A stretch of DNA of 64,000 bases from Ruthenibacterium lactatiformans (GCF_000949455.1 NZ_JXXK01000018.1:20229-84228); one strand, 5' to 3'. Shown: positions 40,409 to 49,804, numbered from the stretch's first letter. Notes: generated by a model not told the origin, from the letters alone. Made by a program: numbers and translations.

Positions 40409-40576
40409 ATGCCAGCCATCAACCTGAAAGATTTTTTCTGCCGGTACACTACGGACAAGTTCATTGATGTTTCGGAAAAAGGTCCTGAAGAGCTTCGGAC
40501 GGATAAGCGGTACGAGGCAACCCAGAGTATCCGAATCACTTATGCTCCGTGGGCTTTATTCCGCTGGAAGAGCTGA
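40409..40576 (+). pseudogene. Fragment of a conjugative-element sigma-70-like protein
   Basis: From ATG 40409 (preceded by CGGAGGAATAAA) a 55-codon frame reads MPAINLKDFFCRYTTDKFID then VSEKGPEELRTDKRYEATQ before losing similarity. This resembles the N-terminus of the small sigma-like regulators carried by clostridial integrative conjugative elements, whose full length is about 140 residues. The upstream hairpin and ribosome site are in the usual place. No other element genes follow before the MFS gene, so it is read as a leftover. The 40577-40776 segment shows no gene. Confidence 0.5.
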
Positions 40577-40776
40577 CAAAAGCAGGAACGGCATGATTCA
40601 TAGGCCATGCCGCTCCCCAAAACTTCACTCACTTTTTTATGGCACCCCGCCTAAGGCGCTGTTCCGCTTGTTTTCAAGGTGCCGGTCAACACAAAAAAGC
40701 GTCCGAAAACCGTATAAAACATAAGAAAACACCCATTGACGCCTAAAACACAGGAAAATCAGCCGCAGCGGCATTT

Positions 40777-42045
40777 CTACCTTTCCTCCACCTGCGGCTC
40801 CTGGATGCGGCCTATGACAAACATTGCCGTGACAAATAACAGGAGTGTGAAAACGAAAGGCAGGCGGCGGTCCATACTGGAGAGCCACCCGGCCAGATAA
40901 CCAAAAGGAGAGGAGAGGGCAACTGTGGAGGCCATGATAAGGGCATTCAGGCGTGCCCGTTCCTGCGGAGTGATGTTGAGCTGGAGAAGCGCGTCCTTAC
41001 GCGGATTCACCAGCGCTGCCGCCACAGCGGCAATAAACACATACAACAGCACAAAGCCCAGTCTGTCCGCAGGAGAGAAGATCAGCACCAAGGCAGCCAC
41101 GACGTACAACGCCAGCCCGATCCACAGCGGGATGCGAAATTTCGTGGCATTGATGCGGTGCTGAAGCCCTATCATAAAAATCAGTATGACAGCCGCGTTC
41201 AAAATGGGGAACAGCGCCAGAAAGTTTTCCGAAAGCCCCAGCCGCTGTGTCACATACAGACCAAAAAAGTTTGTGCTCACCATGTTGGTGACATACAGGA
41301 TCACAGAAACAGCCACTGCTTTGAGCACACCCCTATTCTTCAGCATACCGGGAATCAACTGGCGGTATTCCCCCAGCATATGAAAAACAGATATTCCCCT
41401 TGTCTCTGCGCGCCGGATTTTGCCCTGCTTCGTTTCATGGCAAAACCGGAAGGTGATGAGCGTTTTCAGGATCATTGTCAGCGCAAAAAGAAAATACAGC
41501 ACCCGTACTACCGGCACGATCGAATACGAACGGACGAACAGACCGGAAAGCGGCGCAAAAAAGATGGCCACCAATCCGCCAATATTTACCCAGGTATAGA
41601 TTCCTACCAGATCCTTTGGGCGTGCGTCCTCAATCAACAGGCAGTACCATGCCGTCTGATTGATCTGCTCAAAGCAATTCAGGATTGCAGCGGCCAAAAA
41701 CAGCCAGAAATTGTTCGAAACAGCCCACACCAGGCAGGCCAGCACCCATCCGAAAAAATCCCCCATCATGGTAGTGAATTTTCGTCCCAGCTTGTCAGAC
41801 AAAATGCCCCCCAAAAAGGAAAACAACACCTGGACTGCCATCGTGACGGAGAGAATCAGGCCAATCTGCACATCTGTGATGCCCTGTGTGTACATATAAA
41901 GAGTGGCGAACGGTGCGATAAGGTTGTAAGGGACGCCCCACAGCGGTTCGATCAGCACAAGCGTACGCGGATTCCCCCCATTGTCGGCCAGCACCTGAAT
42001 GAGAGGATGTGCCTTCAGACTTCTTATTTTTGATTCCAGACTCAT
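40777..42045 (-). CDS. MFS transporter
   Basis: The roughly 422-residue protein has twelve predicted helices, with the MFS loop motif GGILSDKLGRKFTTMMGD between helices 2 and 3 (near 90) and a central charged loop (CHETKQGKIRRAETRG near 210). Substrate is not recognisable; drug or metabolite efflux is typical. ATG 42045 (MSLESKIRSLK) is preceded by GGGATG; an in-frame TTG at 42069 is an alternative. It lies in the accessory island between a conjugative-element fragment and insertion sequences, so transfer is likely. Confidence 0.85.
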   Translation of the reverse strand: MSLESKIRSLKAHPLIQVLADNGGNPRTLVLIEPLWGVPYNLIAPFATLYMYTQGITDVQIGLILSVTMAVQVLFSFLGGILSDKLGRKFTTMMGDFFGWVLACLVWAVSNNFWLFLAAAILNCFEQINQTAWYCLLIEDARPKDLVGIYTWVNIGGLVAIFFAPLSGLFVRSYSIVPVVRVLYFLFALTMILKTLITFRFCHETKQGKIRRAETRGISVFHMLGEYRQLIPGMLKNRGVLKAVAVSVILYVTNMVSTNFFGLYVTQRLGLSENFLALFPILNAAVILIFMIGLQHRINATKFRIPLWIGLALYVVAALVLIFSPADRLGFVLLYVFIAAVAAALVNPRKDALLQLNITPQERARLNALIMASTVALSSPFGYLAGWLSSMDRRLPFVFTLLLFVTAMFVIGRIQEPQVEER

Positions 42046-42127
42046 ATACAACATCCCGGCTTTATCCAAATTTCCCGCTTATTCTATCATACTTCCAAAC
42101 AAACGGAAAGAGGGCAGCATTTCTTCT

Positions 42128-42934
42128 TCCTAAATAGTGTTTACACGAGTAATGTGGTAAAATAGGCCAATAGCTCAGAAAGAGGTGTTCCTATGAGCAA
42201 TGAACAACAACGCCATGACAGCCGTGATCAGGTATGGAATCTGCCGGAGCCTCATCGTTCAGGACAGCGAGGGCAATGGGGCGGCACAGCACAAGATAAC
42301 CGGCGGTCTATCAATGGCGTATTTTGGATTTTACACACAGGAGCACATGGCGGGGGTTGCCGCCGTGCTACGGGAAATGGGGTACTGTATATCAGCATTT
42401 TCGCAGATGAGCCTGATTTGGAATGGCCGATGATTGATGTCAGCCACTGTAAGGTACATCCACATGCAGCAGAAGCCAAAAGCGGTAATCAGGACATGAG
42501 TCGTACAAAAGGAGACTCAATACCAAGATTCACCTTGTCGTGGATGCAAATGGTATGCCGGTCCGAGTACATGTTACAGAGGGTATTCGAGCTGATTGCC
42601 AAGAAGCTATTCACCTGATTGGGGGAATAGCTGCGGAAACATTATTGACTGATCGTGGTCATGGCACCAACCCGATTATTTCTTATGCTGCTGGTGCTGG
42701 GATGAACGTCGTCATTCCGATCAAACGAGATCGCAGATAACAGCGGAAGTATGGCCGTTATTTGTATCGGCTTCGTCATTTGTTGGGGAATGCTTTTCTG
42801 CACTTGAAATACTGGCGTGGTATTGCCACTCGACACGCAAAAAATACAGCATCCTTTTTGGCAGCAGTACAAATTCGTTGCATTGCTATTTGGTGTGCCG
42901 TTTCAGCCTAATCTTGTGTAGACACCATTTAGGA
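42128..42934 (+). mobile_element. Decayed IS5-family insertion sequence with terminal inverted repeats
   Basis: The 22-bp ends at 42128-42149 (TCCTAAATAGTGTTTACACG...) and 42913-42934 are inverted repeats matching at 19 of 22 positions. They enclose 807 bp with a frameshifted IS5-type transposase. No clear target duplication was recognised. The right end abuts the remnant of an IS256-type transposase. Confidence 0.8.
42193..42912 (+). pseudogene. IS5-family transposase, frameshifted
   Basis: Pieces of the transposase occur in order in different frames: SGQRGQWGGTAQDNRRSING then VFWILHTGA near the start; FADEPDLEWPMID and SHCKVHPHAAEAKSGNQDMSRTKG in the middle; VVDANGMPVRVHVTEGIRAD with ETLLTDRGHGTNPIISYA (42540-42740); and RHLLGNAFLHLKYWRGIATRHAKN at the end. 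Frameshifts near 42350 and 42515 and a stop after 42737 break it. DLEWPMID and LLTDRGH hold the first two residues of the DDE triad. Not functional. Confidence 0.8.
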
Positions 42935-43266
42935 AAAGGCCCGGGCCATGGTGGAGGAACTTCCATGAAGCTGAAAGAAGCCGTCAAAAAGGCGGAGGAG
43001 AGCATTGAGGAGACGCTTGCCTGCTGCGACTTCCCCAGCGAACACTGGGCACGCATCCACATCAACAATGCCATTGAGAGGCTGAACCGGGAAATTCGTC
43101 GCCACAACCGTAGGGTGGGCAGTTTCCCGAATGGTAAATCTGCCCCCATGCCAGTCTGCGCACGGCTGCGCAATGTAATGCGGCCGGTGTCCAGTTGGGC
43201 AACAGGAATTACATGAACATGAAGCACCTAAGGGATGCCATTGAGAATGCCTCCATTACCGGCTGA
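42935..43266 (+). pseudogene. C-terminal remnant of an IS256-family transposase
   Basis: The remnant shows ARAMVEELP, then MKLKEAVKKAEESIEETLACCDFPSEHWARIHINNAIERLNREIRRHNRRVGSFPNGKSA and, after a shift, QLGNRNYMNMKHLRDAIENASITG. These are the conserved last third of Mutator/IS256 transposases. At least two frameshifts are present and the N-terminal two thirds are absent. TTTTTGACACAACC at 43310 resembles the end of such an element. The 43267-43436 gap otherwise holds only a terminator. Confidence 0.75.
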
Positions 43267-43380
43267 CTTCATTCATGTCAGGGTCTGCAAACCAAAGTGC
43301 GAAAAGTTTTTGACACAACCATATCTACAAGGCCACGAAGAAAATGATGGTGTGGAAAAAATAAACTTTCCGATAAGACC

Positions 43381-43420
43381 GCAAGGCCCGGGGCAGTGAA
43401 GCCTCAGGCCTTGCTTTTTT
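43381..43420 (+). terminator. Terminator at the right end of the island
   Basis: GCAAGGCCCGGGG and CCTCAGGCCTTGC pair with an internal bulge, followed by TTTTTTATA on the plus strand. Confidence 0.6.
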
Positions 43421-43436
43421 ATATCGCTCACAGGTA

Positions 43437-44225
43437 TCAAAGTGCACGCGCAAGCTCGCCGTAGCAGGTACCGCCACTGTTCTCAAGGAGATATTCGCGG
43501 CTTTTCTCCATGCCTGTCCGGTCGCCCCTGTGGCGCAGCGCCAGTGCGATACGGTACTGCACATCCAGCCGGTGCAGCGGTGCACGGCTGCTCTCAAAAT
43601 CCTTTTGAAGCGCTCCCACATCTGCGTGCCTTCCCCGGGCAATATCCATGCAGAGCTGCAGATAGCCCAGCGTATGGCGCGCCTTTTGTACGAATTCCTT
43701 TTTGCAGTTCCTGTCTGCTGCAATGCGCCGCAGCTCGTCCATGGCTGTCTGCGCCCGATCCATCTCGCCCGCCGCCAGAAAGCAGGTAGCTTTGTTGCCG
43801 GCCACAAGACCCCGCATCTCCAGCGCCTTCTCCGGCGGCTGCACATCTTCCAGCACCGCCAGTGCCTGCTGCGGCTGACCGCCGTAGAGATATCCGTTGG
43901 CAATATGCACCAGCGTGGTGCAGCGGTTGGAAGCATCCATCCTTTTTTTCCGCAGGGGCAGCAGTGCCTGCAGGAAAGCCGACGGGTCGAGTGCTTCATA
44001 CAGCAGCAGAAGGCGTTTCTGATACTCCCGCGCGGCCATGAGCCGGGCTATATACAATGCGATATTCACAGCGATAAAGGCGGCCAGCAGCGCGACGATT
44101 GCCCTGTTGAAGAGCGAGGCCGCACGGCCCGCCATATACAGCCAGGCAGAAATGCCTGCCGCTGCGCCCAAAACAGCGCCGCCCGTCCAGGCGACACACC
44201 TGCTTTTCAGAAATGCATTGATCAT
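43437..44225 (-). CDS. Membrane-anchored TPR-like protein
   Basis: The 262-residue protein has two N-terminal membrane helices (about 10-30 and 42-62) and then a helical region with repeat-like units (ANGYLYGGQPQQALAVLEDV, GNKATCFLAAGEMDRAQTAMDEL, RHTLGYLQLCMDIARGRHADV) that suggest TPR-type pairs. No enzymatic motif is seen. GAGGAGGAAAAC precedes ATG 44225. It follows the GntP gene but is separated from it by a terminator. Function unknown. Confidence 0.75.
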   Translation of the reverse strand: MINAFLKSRCVAWTGGAVLGAAAGISAWLYMAGRAASLFNRAIVALLAAFIAVNIALYIARLMAAREYQKRLLLLYEALDPSAFLQALLPLRKKRMDASNRCTTLVHIANGYLYGGQPQQALAVLEDVQPPEKALEMRGLVAGNKATCFLAAGEMDRAQTAMDELRRIAADRNCKKEFVQKARHTLGYLQLCMDIARGRHADVGALQKDFESSRAPLHRLDVQYRIALALRHRGDRTGMEKSREYLLENSGGTCYGELARAL

Positions 44226-44321
44226 GTTTTCCTCCTCTGCATCAATACGGCCGCAGCCGTATACGTCCATACACAGGCAAATGCTCCACGCACCCCTCTC
44301 CCGGCAGCAACAGCACGCCGG

Positions 44322-44368
44322 AAAAACAGCGCAAGGCGGCGCCCGGACATCCCGGCCGCCGCTTTGCT
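44322..44368 (-). terminator. Terminator of the sugar-acid operon
   Basis: An imperfect GC-rich stem (GCAAAGCGGCGGC with GCGCCGCCTTGC on the minus strand) followed by CTGTTTTTCC. Confidence 0.6.
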
Positions 44369-44432
44369 GCAGCCACCGTTCTTCCGCCCCTGCCGGCAGA
44401 GCAGCGGGGCCGCACCGGCGACTCTTGCCTTT

Positions 44433-45869
44433 TTATGCCACCAAGCCGACCATCGTCAGCACAGCCAGCACCGCAAATGCTACGATACCGCCCAGAGCGT
44501 TGGTGGTGGTGAAGTATTTGAGGCCCTGCTTTGTATCAAAGCCATACAGGGAAGTGAAGATCCAAAAGCCGCTGTTATTCACATGCCAGCCCACCATGGA
44601 ACCCGCACCAATGGCCAGAGCGGCCACCACCGGGCTCATGCCCAGCACGGGAACCAGTGCTGCCATAAGGCCAGCGGCCGTCATGGAGGCAGTCGTCATG
44701 GAACCACAGACCGTCATCAAAATGGCTGCCAGCAGGAACGGCACCAGGATCGCCGGGAAATTGGTGGCTGCAATAGCGTTGCCGATGGTCTGGATCGCCT
44801 CATTCTCGCGCAGGATACCACCCATGGCGCCACCCATAGCTGTGATGAGCAGAGCACTGATGGCGATGTTGAGCGCACGGCCGACCCAGTTGTTCATCAC
44901 GATCTCAAACCAACTGCTCTTCTCGCTCACCTTGCAGCCGTTGCCGTCCACATTTGCCTTATCCACAACCTTCTTTTTGCGGCCGAATATAAGCATTCCC
45001 ACAGCAATGATGCCGCAGAACAGCGCCAGAACCGTGTTGCCGAAAGTGTTGAAAAAGGTGTAGGCACCGCTTCCCTCGCTCACCAGCAGCTTGCCGATGG
45101 AACCAACAGCGATCATCACGGCAGGCAGCAGAAGAGGCAGGAAGGAAGCTGCCGCCTTTGGCGTATTCTCTTCCTTGATGAGCAAAGCGTCCACAGAGGA
45201 TGTGTCCTCCACAGCCTCGATGCCCTCGGTGTAGGAAGCCAGCGGCTCGATGTACTCGCATTTGGAATAGATCGGGGTAAGCACAAAATAGCACACTGCG
45301 AAGGAGATGACAGAGCACACGAGACCCCACAAAATCACAGTGCCGATGTCGGCGCCCAGCAACACAGATACCGCGAGGATACCGGGCGTGGGCGGCACAA
45401 GGCCGTGCGTCAGCGTCAGGCCCAGATTGACGAATGGCGCCACCTGTGTCATGCTCATTTTCTTGCGCTTGGCGAGGATGGCAGAGATGGGCGCGTTCAG
45501 AATAATGGCGATATCGCCGAACACAGGTATGCTCATGATGAAGCCGGTGAGCGCCGGAGCCAACTCAAGGCGTTTGCCCTTGAAAAGGCGGATGAAGAAG
45601 TTCACCATGCTGGTGGCGGCGCCGGTATCGCTGATGCCGGCGGCAATGACAGCGCCGAAGATGATCATGACGCCGATGCTGCCCAGCGTGGAACCAAAAT
45701 AGCTGGTGATGGAACTGAAGGTGTCCACCAGGCTTTTGCCGGACGCTATTCCGCAGAACGTCGCTGTGATGAACAGCACCATCACAGGGTGCATCTTGAA
45801 CTTCAAGGTCAGTACTGTGAGGATGATGATCGCAGCGATCAACATGAACACAAACGCTAAAGGTGACAT
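44433..45869 (-). CDS. GntP family gluconate/sugar-acid permease
   Basis: The 478-residue protein has about twelve helices and matches GntP: MHPVMVLFITATFCGIASG, GVMIIFGAVIAAGISDTGAA, SIPVFGDIAIILNAPISAILAKRKKMS, GLTLTHGLVPPTPGILAVS and near the end GWHVNNSGFWIFTSLYGFDTKQGLKYF. GntP carriers import gluconate and related aldonates with protons. It is the last gene of the dehydratase-dehydrogenase-isomerase operon, so its substrate is probably the sugar acid those enzymes use. GAGGAGGAATACT precedes the ATG. Confidence 0.92.
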   Translation of the reverse strand: MSPLAFVFMLIAAIIILTVLTLKFKMHPVMVLFITATFCGIASGKSLVDTFSSITSYFGSTLGSIGVMIIFGAVIAAGISDTGAATSMVNFFIRLFKGKRLELAPALTGFIMSIPVFGDIAIILNAPISAILAKRKKMSMTQVAPFVNLGLTLTHGLVPPTPGILAVSVLLGADIGTVILWGLVCSVISFAVCYFVLTPIYSKCEYIEPLASYTEGIEAVEDTSSVDALLIKEENTPKAAASFLPLLLPAVMIAVGSIGKLLVSEGSGAYTFFNTFGNTVLALFCGIIAVGMLIFGRKKKVVDKANVDGNGCKVSEKSSWFEIVMNNWVGRALNIAISALLITAMGGAMGGILRENEAIQTIGNAIAATNFPAILVPFLLAAILMTVCGSMTTASMTAAGLMAALVPVLGMSPVVAALAIGAGSMVGWHVNNSGFWIFTSLYGFDTKQGLKYFTTTNALGGIVAFAVLAVLTMVGLVA

Positions 45870-45974
45870 AGTATTCCTCCTCGTTCAATTAAATTATACA
45901 GGACTGTATCGAACACCCGCCTTCTCTGCCAGGCGAGGTGCATCCACTGTTGACAGACGAAAAAGCCATCCTTT

Positions 45975-46847
45975 TCAAAGGCATCCGTTTTCGGCCAGCG
46001 CCGCGCGCGTCGTCTTATATGCATTGGGAATCACCCATTCGGGCGTCTTTGCCCAATATTCGGGCCGGAAGGTCTCCACAGAGACTATGCCGCTGTAACC
46101 TGCCGCCTTCAGCTCCTGCAGGAACGCGCCGGTATCCACCACGCCCCGGCCGCAGAAGCAGCGTTTGTCCTGGCCGCGCTGTGCCTCGGGCACATCGTCC
46201 GCGCTCATAAGGTGAACGGCGAATATCTTTTCCGGCTGCACGCTTCCAATGGCCGAAAAGTCGTTGCACCCACCGTTGAGAAAAATATTGTAGGAGTCGA
46301 ACACAAAGCCCACATTTGGCCGGTCTACAGCGCGCACTACAGCGTCTGCCTGCCCGATGCTGCGGACGCTTGAGCGTTCAAAGCCGACGAGCTCAAAGCA
46401 CAGGTTCATATCATATGGTTCCGCCCGCCGGGAAAGCTCCTTGAGGATACGCACACAATTCGAAAATGTGTCTTCCCAGCTGCCTGTATACGGGCCGCCT
46501 GCCGGTTCGCGCTGAAGCGGCGGCACAATGATAAAGTAATGGCTGCCGATGGCTCTCCCCACCTCACAACCAAGCCGGAACTCCTCCAAAAGCTCCTTTT
46601 GACGTGCTTCGTCGTCGCCCTCGCTCAAAAATTCCGGATACAGATAGAGCGCATTAAAGGCATGCGGCTTCAGCCGGCTCGTGCAAAAAAATGCCGCCAA
46701 CTCCTCCACCGTATGGCGTTTGAGATAATCTGTCAGCATGTCAAGGCGGATCTCGATATAATCGAACCCGGCCTTTTCGCACAGCACGAGGTCCTGCTCC
46801 AGTGTAGAGCAATCCCTCGCACACGCCTCATTGTAAGAGATAAACAT
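45975..46847 (-). CDS. Sugar phosphate isomerase/epimerase-like TIM barrel protein
   Basis: The 290-residue protein matches the xylose-isomerase-like TIM barrel family (PF01261): CEKAGFDYIEIRLDML near 30, FELVGFERSSVR near 155, VGFVFDSYNIFLNGG near 185 and VSVETFRPEYW near 260; the conserved Glu, Asp, His and Glu metal ligands can be placed in these strands. Family members isomerise or epimerise keto sugars and inosose. In this operon it probably acts on a keto-acid or keto-sugar intermediate. It is 13 bases from the upstream dehydrogenase gene. Confidence 0.85.
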   Translation of the reverse strand: MFISYNEACARDCSTLEQDLVLCEKAGFDYIEIRLDMLTDYLKRHTVEELAAFFCTSRLKPHAFNALYLYPEFLSEGDDEARQKELLEEFRLGCEVGRAIGSHYFIIVPPLQREPAGGPYTGSWEDTFSNCVRILKELSRRAEPYDMNLCFELVGFERSSVRSIGQADAVVRAVDRPNVGFVFDSYNIFLNGGCNDFSAIGSVQPEKIFAVHLMSADDVPEAQRGQDKRCFCGRGVVDTGAFLQELKAAGYSGIVSVETFRPEYWAKTPEWVIPNAYKTTRAALAENGCL

Positions 46848-46860
46848 TTTCCCTGCCCCC

Positions 46861-47943
46861 TTATTTCAGCGGGAATTTAATGATGGCGTTATCCTTCGTG
46901 CTTCGGTAGATGGCTGTGAACAGCTCCACCGTGCGTCTGCCCTCTGTGGCGTCCACCAGCGGCTTTTTGCCACTCTGCACAGCCTCGAGGAAATCTTTGA
47001 TCTGCTCGCGGTGATAGTAATACATGGAGTCCACACTGTTGAAGAAGTCGCTGTCCTCCTTTTTCCACACAGGCAGCATTTCCTCTTCGCCAGGCACCGT
47101 CCACAAATCATTTACAGGCGGTTCTGTTATAGACGTCATGCCCGCGATGAACATCGCGCCGCCATCGGTCTGCACACCTGCGGCCGCACCGTTCTCACCG
47201 AAAATGTGCACCCTGCCGTACAGCGCCGGGTTCTGGCTGTTACTCACAACGATATTGCCCACAGCGCCGCTTTTGAATTTAACCACAGCCACAGCCGTGT
47301 CCTCCACCTCGATATAAGGGTGGTTGAGGTTCTTCCAGACGCCGTATACTTCGTCCACCTCGCCCATGTACCACAGCAGCAGATCCAGCTGATGGGGCGC
47401 CTGGTTCACCAGCACGCCGCCTCCCTCGCCTTTCCACGTGCCGCGCCAGGGGTCGCTGTTATAATAAGCCTCGTCGCGCCAGCCCAGCATCGTCACCATT
47501 CCCAGCACGGGACGGCCCAGCTTCCCATCCTCGATGGCCTTGTGGATGCGCATGCAGGGGCGGTAAAAACGGCGCTGCACCATCGTGCCTACAGTGACAT
47601 GATTACGCTTCTCCGCCGCGATGATGGCGTCGCAGTCCTCAAGGCTGGAAGCCAGAGGCTTTTCCACAAGCACATTGCAGCCGCAGTCCGCAGCCGCCAC
47701 GGCCGGACTGGCATGCAGTGGGTGCGGAGTACAGATGCTCACCACATCCAGCCTCGCATCGCGGCACATTGTGGCCACATCCGTATACGCCTTCACACCA
47801 TAGCGTGACGCAAAGGCCTCCGCACGCGCGCTGTCTGCATCACAGACAGCGACAAATTCGCTCTGGGGCAACTCCGCATAGACCTTGGCATGAAAATCGC
47901 CCACCTTTCCACACCCAATGATACCGGTTCTCAGCTTTTCCAT
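46861..47943 (-). CDS. Gfo/Idh/MocA family oxidoreductase
   Basis: The 360-residue protein has an N-terminal NAD(P)-binding domain (TGIIGCGKVGDFHAKVY at 6-22), the catalytic-region VEKPLASSLEDCD (about 93-105) and the C-terminal GGGVLVNQAPHQLDLLLWYMGEV barrel segment. It oxidises or reduces a sugar or sugar acid. It is cotranscribed with an IlvD/Edd dehydratase, a TIM-barrel isomerase and a GntP permease under a GntR regulator. The exact substrate cannot be read from sequence. Confidence 0.92.
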   Translation of the reverse strand: MEKLRTGIIGCGKVGDFHAKVYAELPQSEFVAVCDADSARAEAFASRYGVKAYTDVATMCRDARLDVVSICTPHPLHASPAVAAADCGCNVLVEKPLASSLEDCDAIIAAEKRNHVTVGTMVQRRFYRPCMRIHKAIEDGKLGRPVLGMVTMLGWRDEAYYNSDPWRGTWKGEGGGVLVNQAPHQLDLLLWYMGEVDEVYGVWKNLNHPYIEVEDTAVAVVKFKSGAVGNIVVSNSQNPALYGRVHIFGENGAAAGVQTDGGAMFIAGMTSITEPPVNDLWTVPGEEEMLPVWKKEDSDFFNSVDSMYYYHREQIKDFLEAVQSGKKPLVDATEGRRTVELFTAIYRSTKDNAIIKFPLK

Positions 47944-47965
47944 GGGGCTTCATCACTCCTCATTT

Positions 47966-49684
47966 TCACTTCATGTAGCCGCCCTTCATCGGGCCGACCG
48001 CATGTTCGGAATAGATTTTCAAAACACCGCTCTGATACCGCAACGGCCTGGGCTGCCACGCGGCTCTGCGCTCCTTCAGTATCCCGTCCATCTCCTCGGG
48101 CGTTTTCCGCTCGCCCCGCACACCCACTATGGCCAGCACCCGCGCAGGGATATCGATTTGGATAAGGTCCCCCTCCTCTACCAGCGCGATGGGACCGCCT
48201 TCGGCCGCCTCCGGCGAAACATGCCCGATAGCCGGGCCCTTGGACGCGCCGGAAAAACGGCCGTCCGTAATGAGAGCGATGGTCTTGCCCAGCTCCGGGT
48301 CGGAGGATATCGCCTCCGTGGTATAGAACATCTCCGGCATTCCGCTGCCCTTGGGTCCTTCATAGCGGATAAACACCGCATCTCCTGGCTTGATGTCGTG
48401 GGCGATGACGGCGGCAATGGCGTCCTCCTCGCAGTCGAAAGGGCGGGCGCGCAAAAGCGCCTTGTGCATCTCTACCGGCACGGCCGAATGCTTCACAACA
48501 GCCCCTTCGGGCGCCAGATTCCCGCGCAGAATGGCGATGGTCCCCTTATCTCCGATTGGGGCGTCAAACGGACGAATGATATCTTCTTTTTTGACCCCTG
48601 TCTTTTTAAGATATTCCGCGCATTTTTCGTAATAGCCGCCGGCCTTCAGCCCGTCCAGGTTCTCGCCCAGCGTTTTTCCAGTGACGGTCATCACATCGAG
48701 GTGGAGCAGGTGACGCACCTCTTCCATGATGGCGGGCACGCCGCCCGCATAATAGACATATTCTGACGGCCAGCGTCCGGCGGGGCGCACATCCAGCAGA
48801 TAATGAGCACTCTTATGGATGCGCTCGAATGTGTCGGCATCGATCTCAATGCCGAATTCATGGGCGATGGCCGGAAGATGCAGGATGGCGTTTGTAGAGC
48901 CGGAAATTGCCGCGTGCACGATAATGGCGTTTTCAAAGCTCTCCCGCGTCACGATATCGCGGGCCGTCAAGCCGCGCTTTGCCAGCTCCACAGCCTGTGC
49001 GCCCGCTTTTCTGGCCACTTCCACAAGATCCGCGCTGGTGGCCGGCAAAAGCGCGCTGCCCGGCAGTGTAAGGCCCAGCGCCTCGCACATCACCTGCATC
49101 GTGCCCGCCGTGCCCATAAAGCTGCATGCACCGCAAGAGGGGCAGGCATGGTGCTTATAATAAGTGAGCTGCGCCTCACTGATCTCACCGCGCTGACACA
49201 TGGCACTGTAGGCACCGATCTGCTCCAGTGTCAGCAGGTCCGGCCCGGCCTCCATAACGCCGCCTGTCACCACGACAGCTGGCAGGTCTGTTCGGCCGAT
49301 CCCCATTAGAAGGCCCGGCAGCCCCTTGTCGCAGCTGGCGATGAATACCCCGGCATCGAAGGGAGTGGCGTTGTTGTGGATCTCCACCATATTGGCGATC
49401 ATGTCGCGGCTGGCCAAAGAATAATTGATACCGTCATGGCCCTGTGCCATGCCGTCGCAGATATCCGTTGTGAAATAGCGCGCGGCCCGGCCGCCTGCGG
49501 CTGCCACACCTGCAGCCGCTGTATCCACAAATTTCAGCAGATGCGCGCTTCCCGGATGGCTGTCTCCAAAGGTGCTCTCGATAATGACCTTCGGTTTTTC
49601 TAAATCTTCCAGCTTCCAGCCCATCCCGAGGCGCAACGGGTCCATTTCAGGCGCCAGACGGCGCACCTCCTCGCTGTGATACAT
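47966..49684 (-). CDS. IlvD/Edd family sugar-acid dehydratase
   Basis: The 572-residue protein belongs to the Fe-S dehydratases that remove water from dihydroxy acids or aldonates. Two of the usual cluster ligands are clear: Cys118 in ASCDKGLPG and the Cys181/184/187 group in HACPSCGACSFMGTAG. The first region, normally PCNxHL, reads HPGSAHL with Gly in place of Cys. C-terminal features ALITDGRFSGASKGPAIGHVSPEAAEGGPIAL are typical. It opens the operon, so its substrate is likely an aldonate imported by the GntP permease. ATG 49684 is used; GTG 49690 with AGGAGAG five bases away is possible. Confidence 0.9.
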   Translation of the reverse strand: MYHSEEVRRLAPEMDPLRLGMGWKLEDLEKPKVIIESTFGDSHPGSAHLLKFVDTAAAGVAAAGGRAARYFTTDICDGMAQGHDGINYSLASRDMIANMVEIHNNATPFDAGVFIASCDKGLPGLLMGIGRTDLPAVVVTGGVMEAGPDLLTLEQIGAYSAMCQRGEISEAQLTYYKHHACPSCGACSFMGTAGTMQVMCEALGLTLPGSALLPATSADLVEVARKAGAQAVELAKRGLTARDIVTRESFENAIIVHAAISGSTNAILHLPAIAHEFGIEIDADTFERIHKSAHYLLDVRPAGRWPSEYVYYAGGVPAIMEEVRHLLHLDVMTVTGKTLGENLDGLKAGGYYEKCAEYLKKTGVKKEDIIRPFDAPIGDKGTIAILRGNLAPEGAVVKHSAVPVEMHKALLRARPFDCEEDAIAAVIAHDIKPGDAVFIRYEGPKGSGMPEMFYTTEAISSDPELGKTIALITDGRFSGASKGPAIGHVSPEAAEGGPIALVEEGDLIQIDIPARVLAIVGVRGERKTPEEMDGILKERRAAWQPRPLRYQSGVLKIYSEHAVGPMKGGYMK

Positions 49685-49742
49685 ACGCACACCCTCTCCT
49701 TCTTGTTTCCATTCTCCATATCATTATCATTTATCAGACATC

Positions 49743-49750
49743 AGACGTCT
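49743..49750. promoter_or_regulatory. Possible GntR operator near the operon start site
   Basis: AGACGTCT is a perfect 8-bp palindrome inside CAGACATCAGACGTCTTATG, 15-22 bp downstream of the -10 hexamer, in the right place for repression of the dehydratase operon. Confidence 0.4.
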
Positions 49751-49764
49751 TATGTTTCGCTTAT

Positions 49765-49793
49765 AAATTAACAAATCTTCACCGGCAAGTCAA
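49765..49793 (-). promoter_or_regulatory. Promoter of the sugar-acid operon
   Basis: Minus-strand TTGACT (49788-49793), 17 bases, TAATTT (49765-49770). Confidence 0.55.
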
Positions 49794-49804
49794 GGCTTTT
49801 TTCG

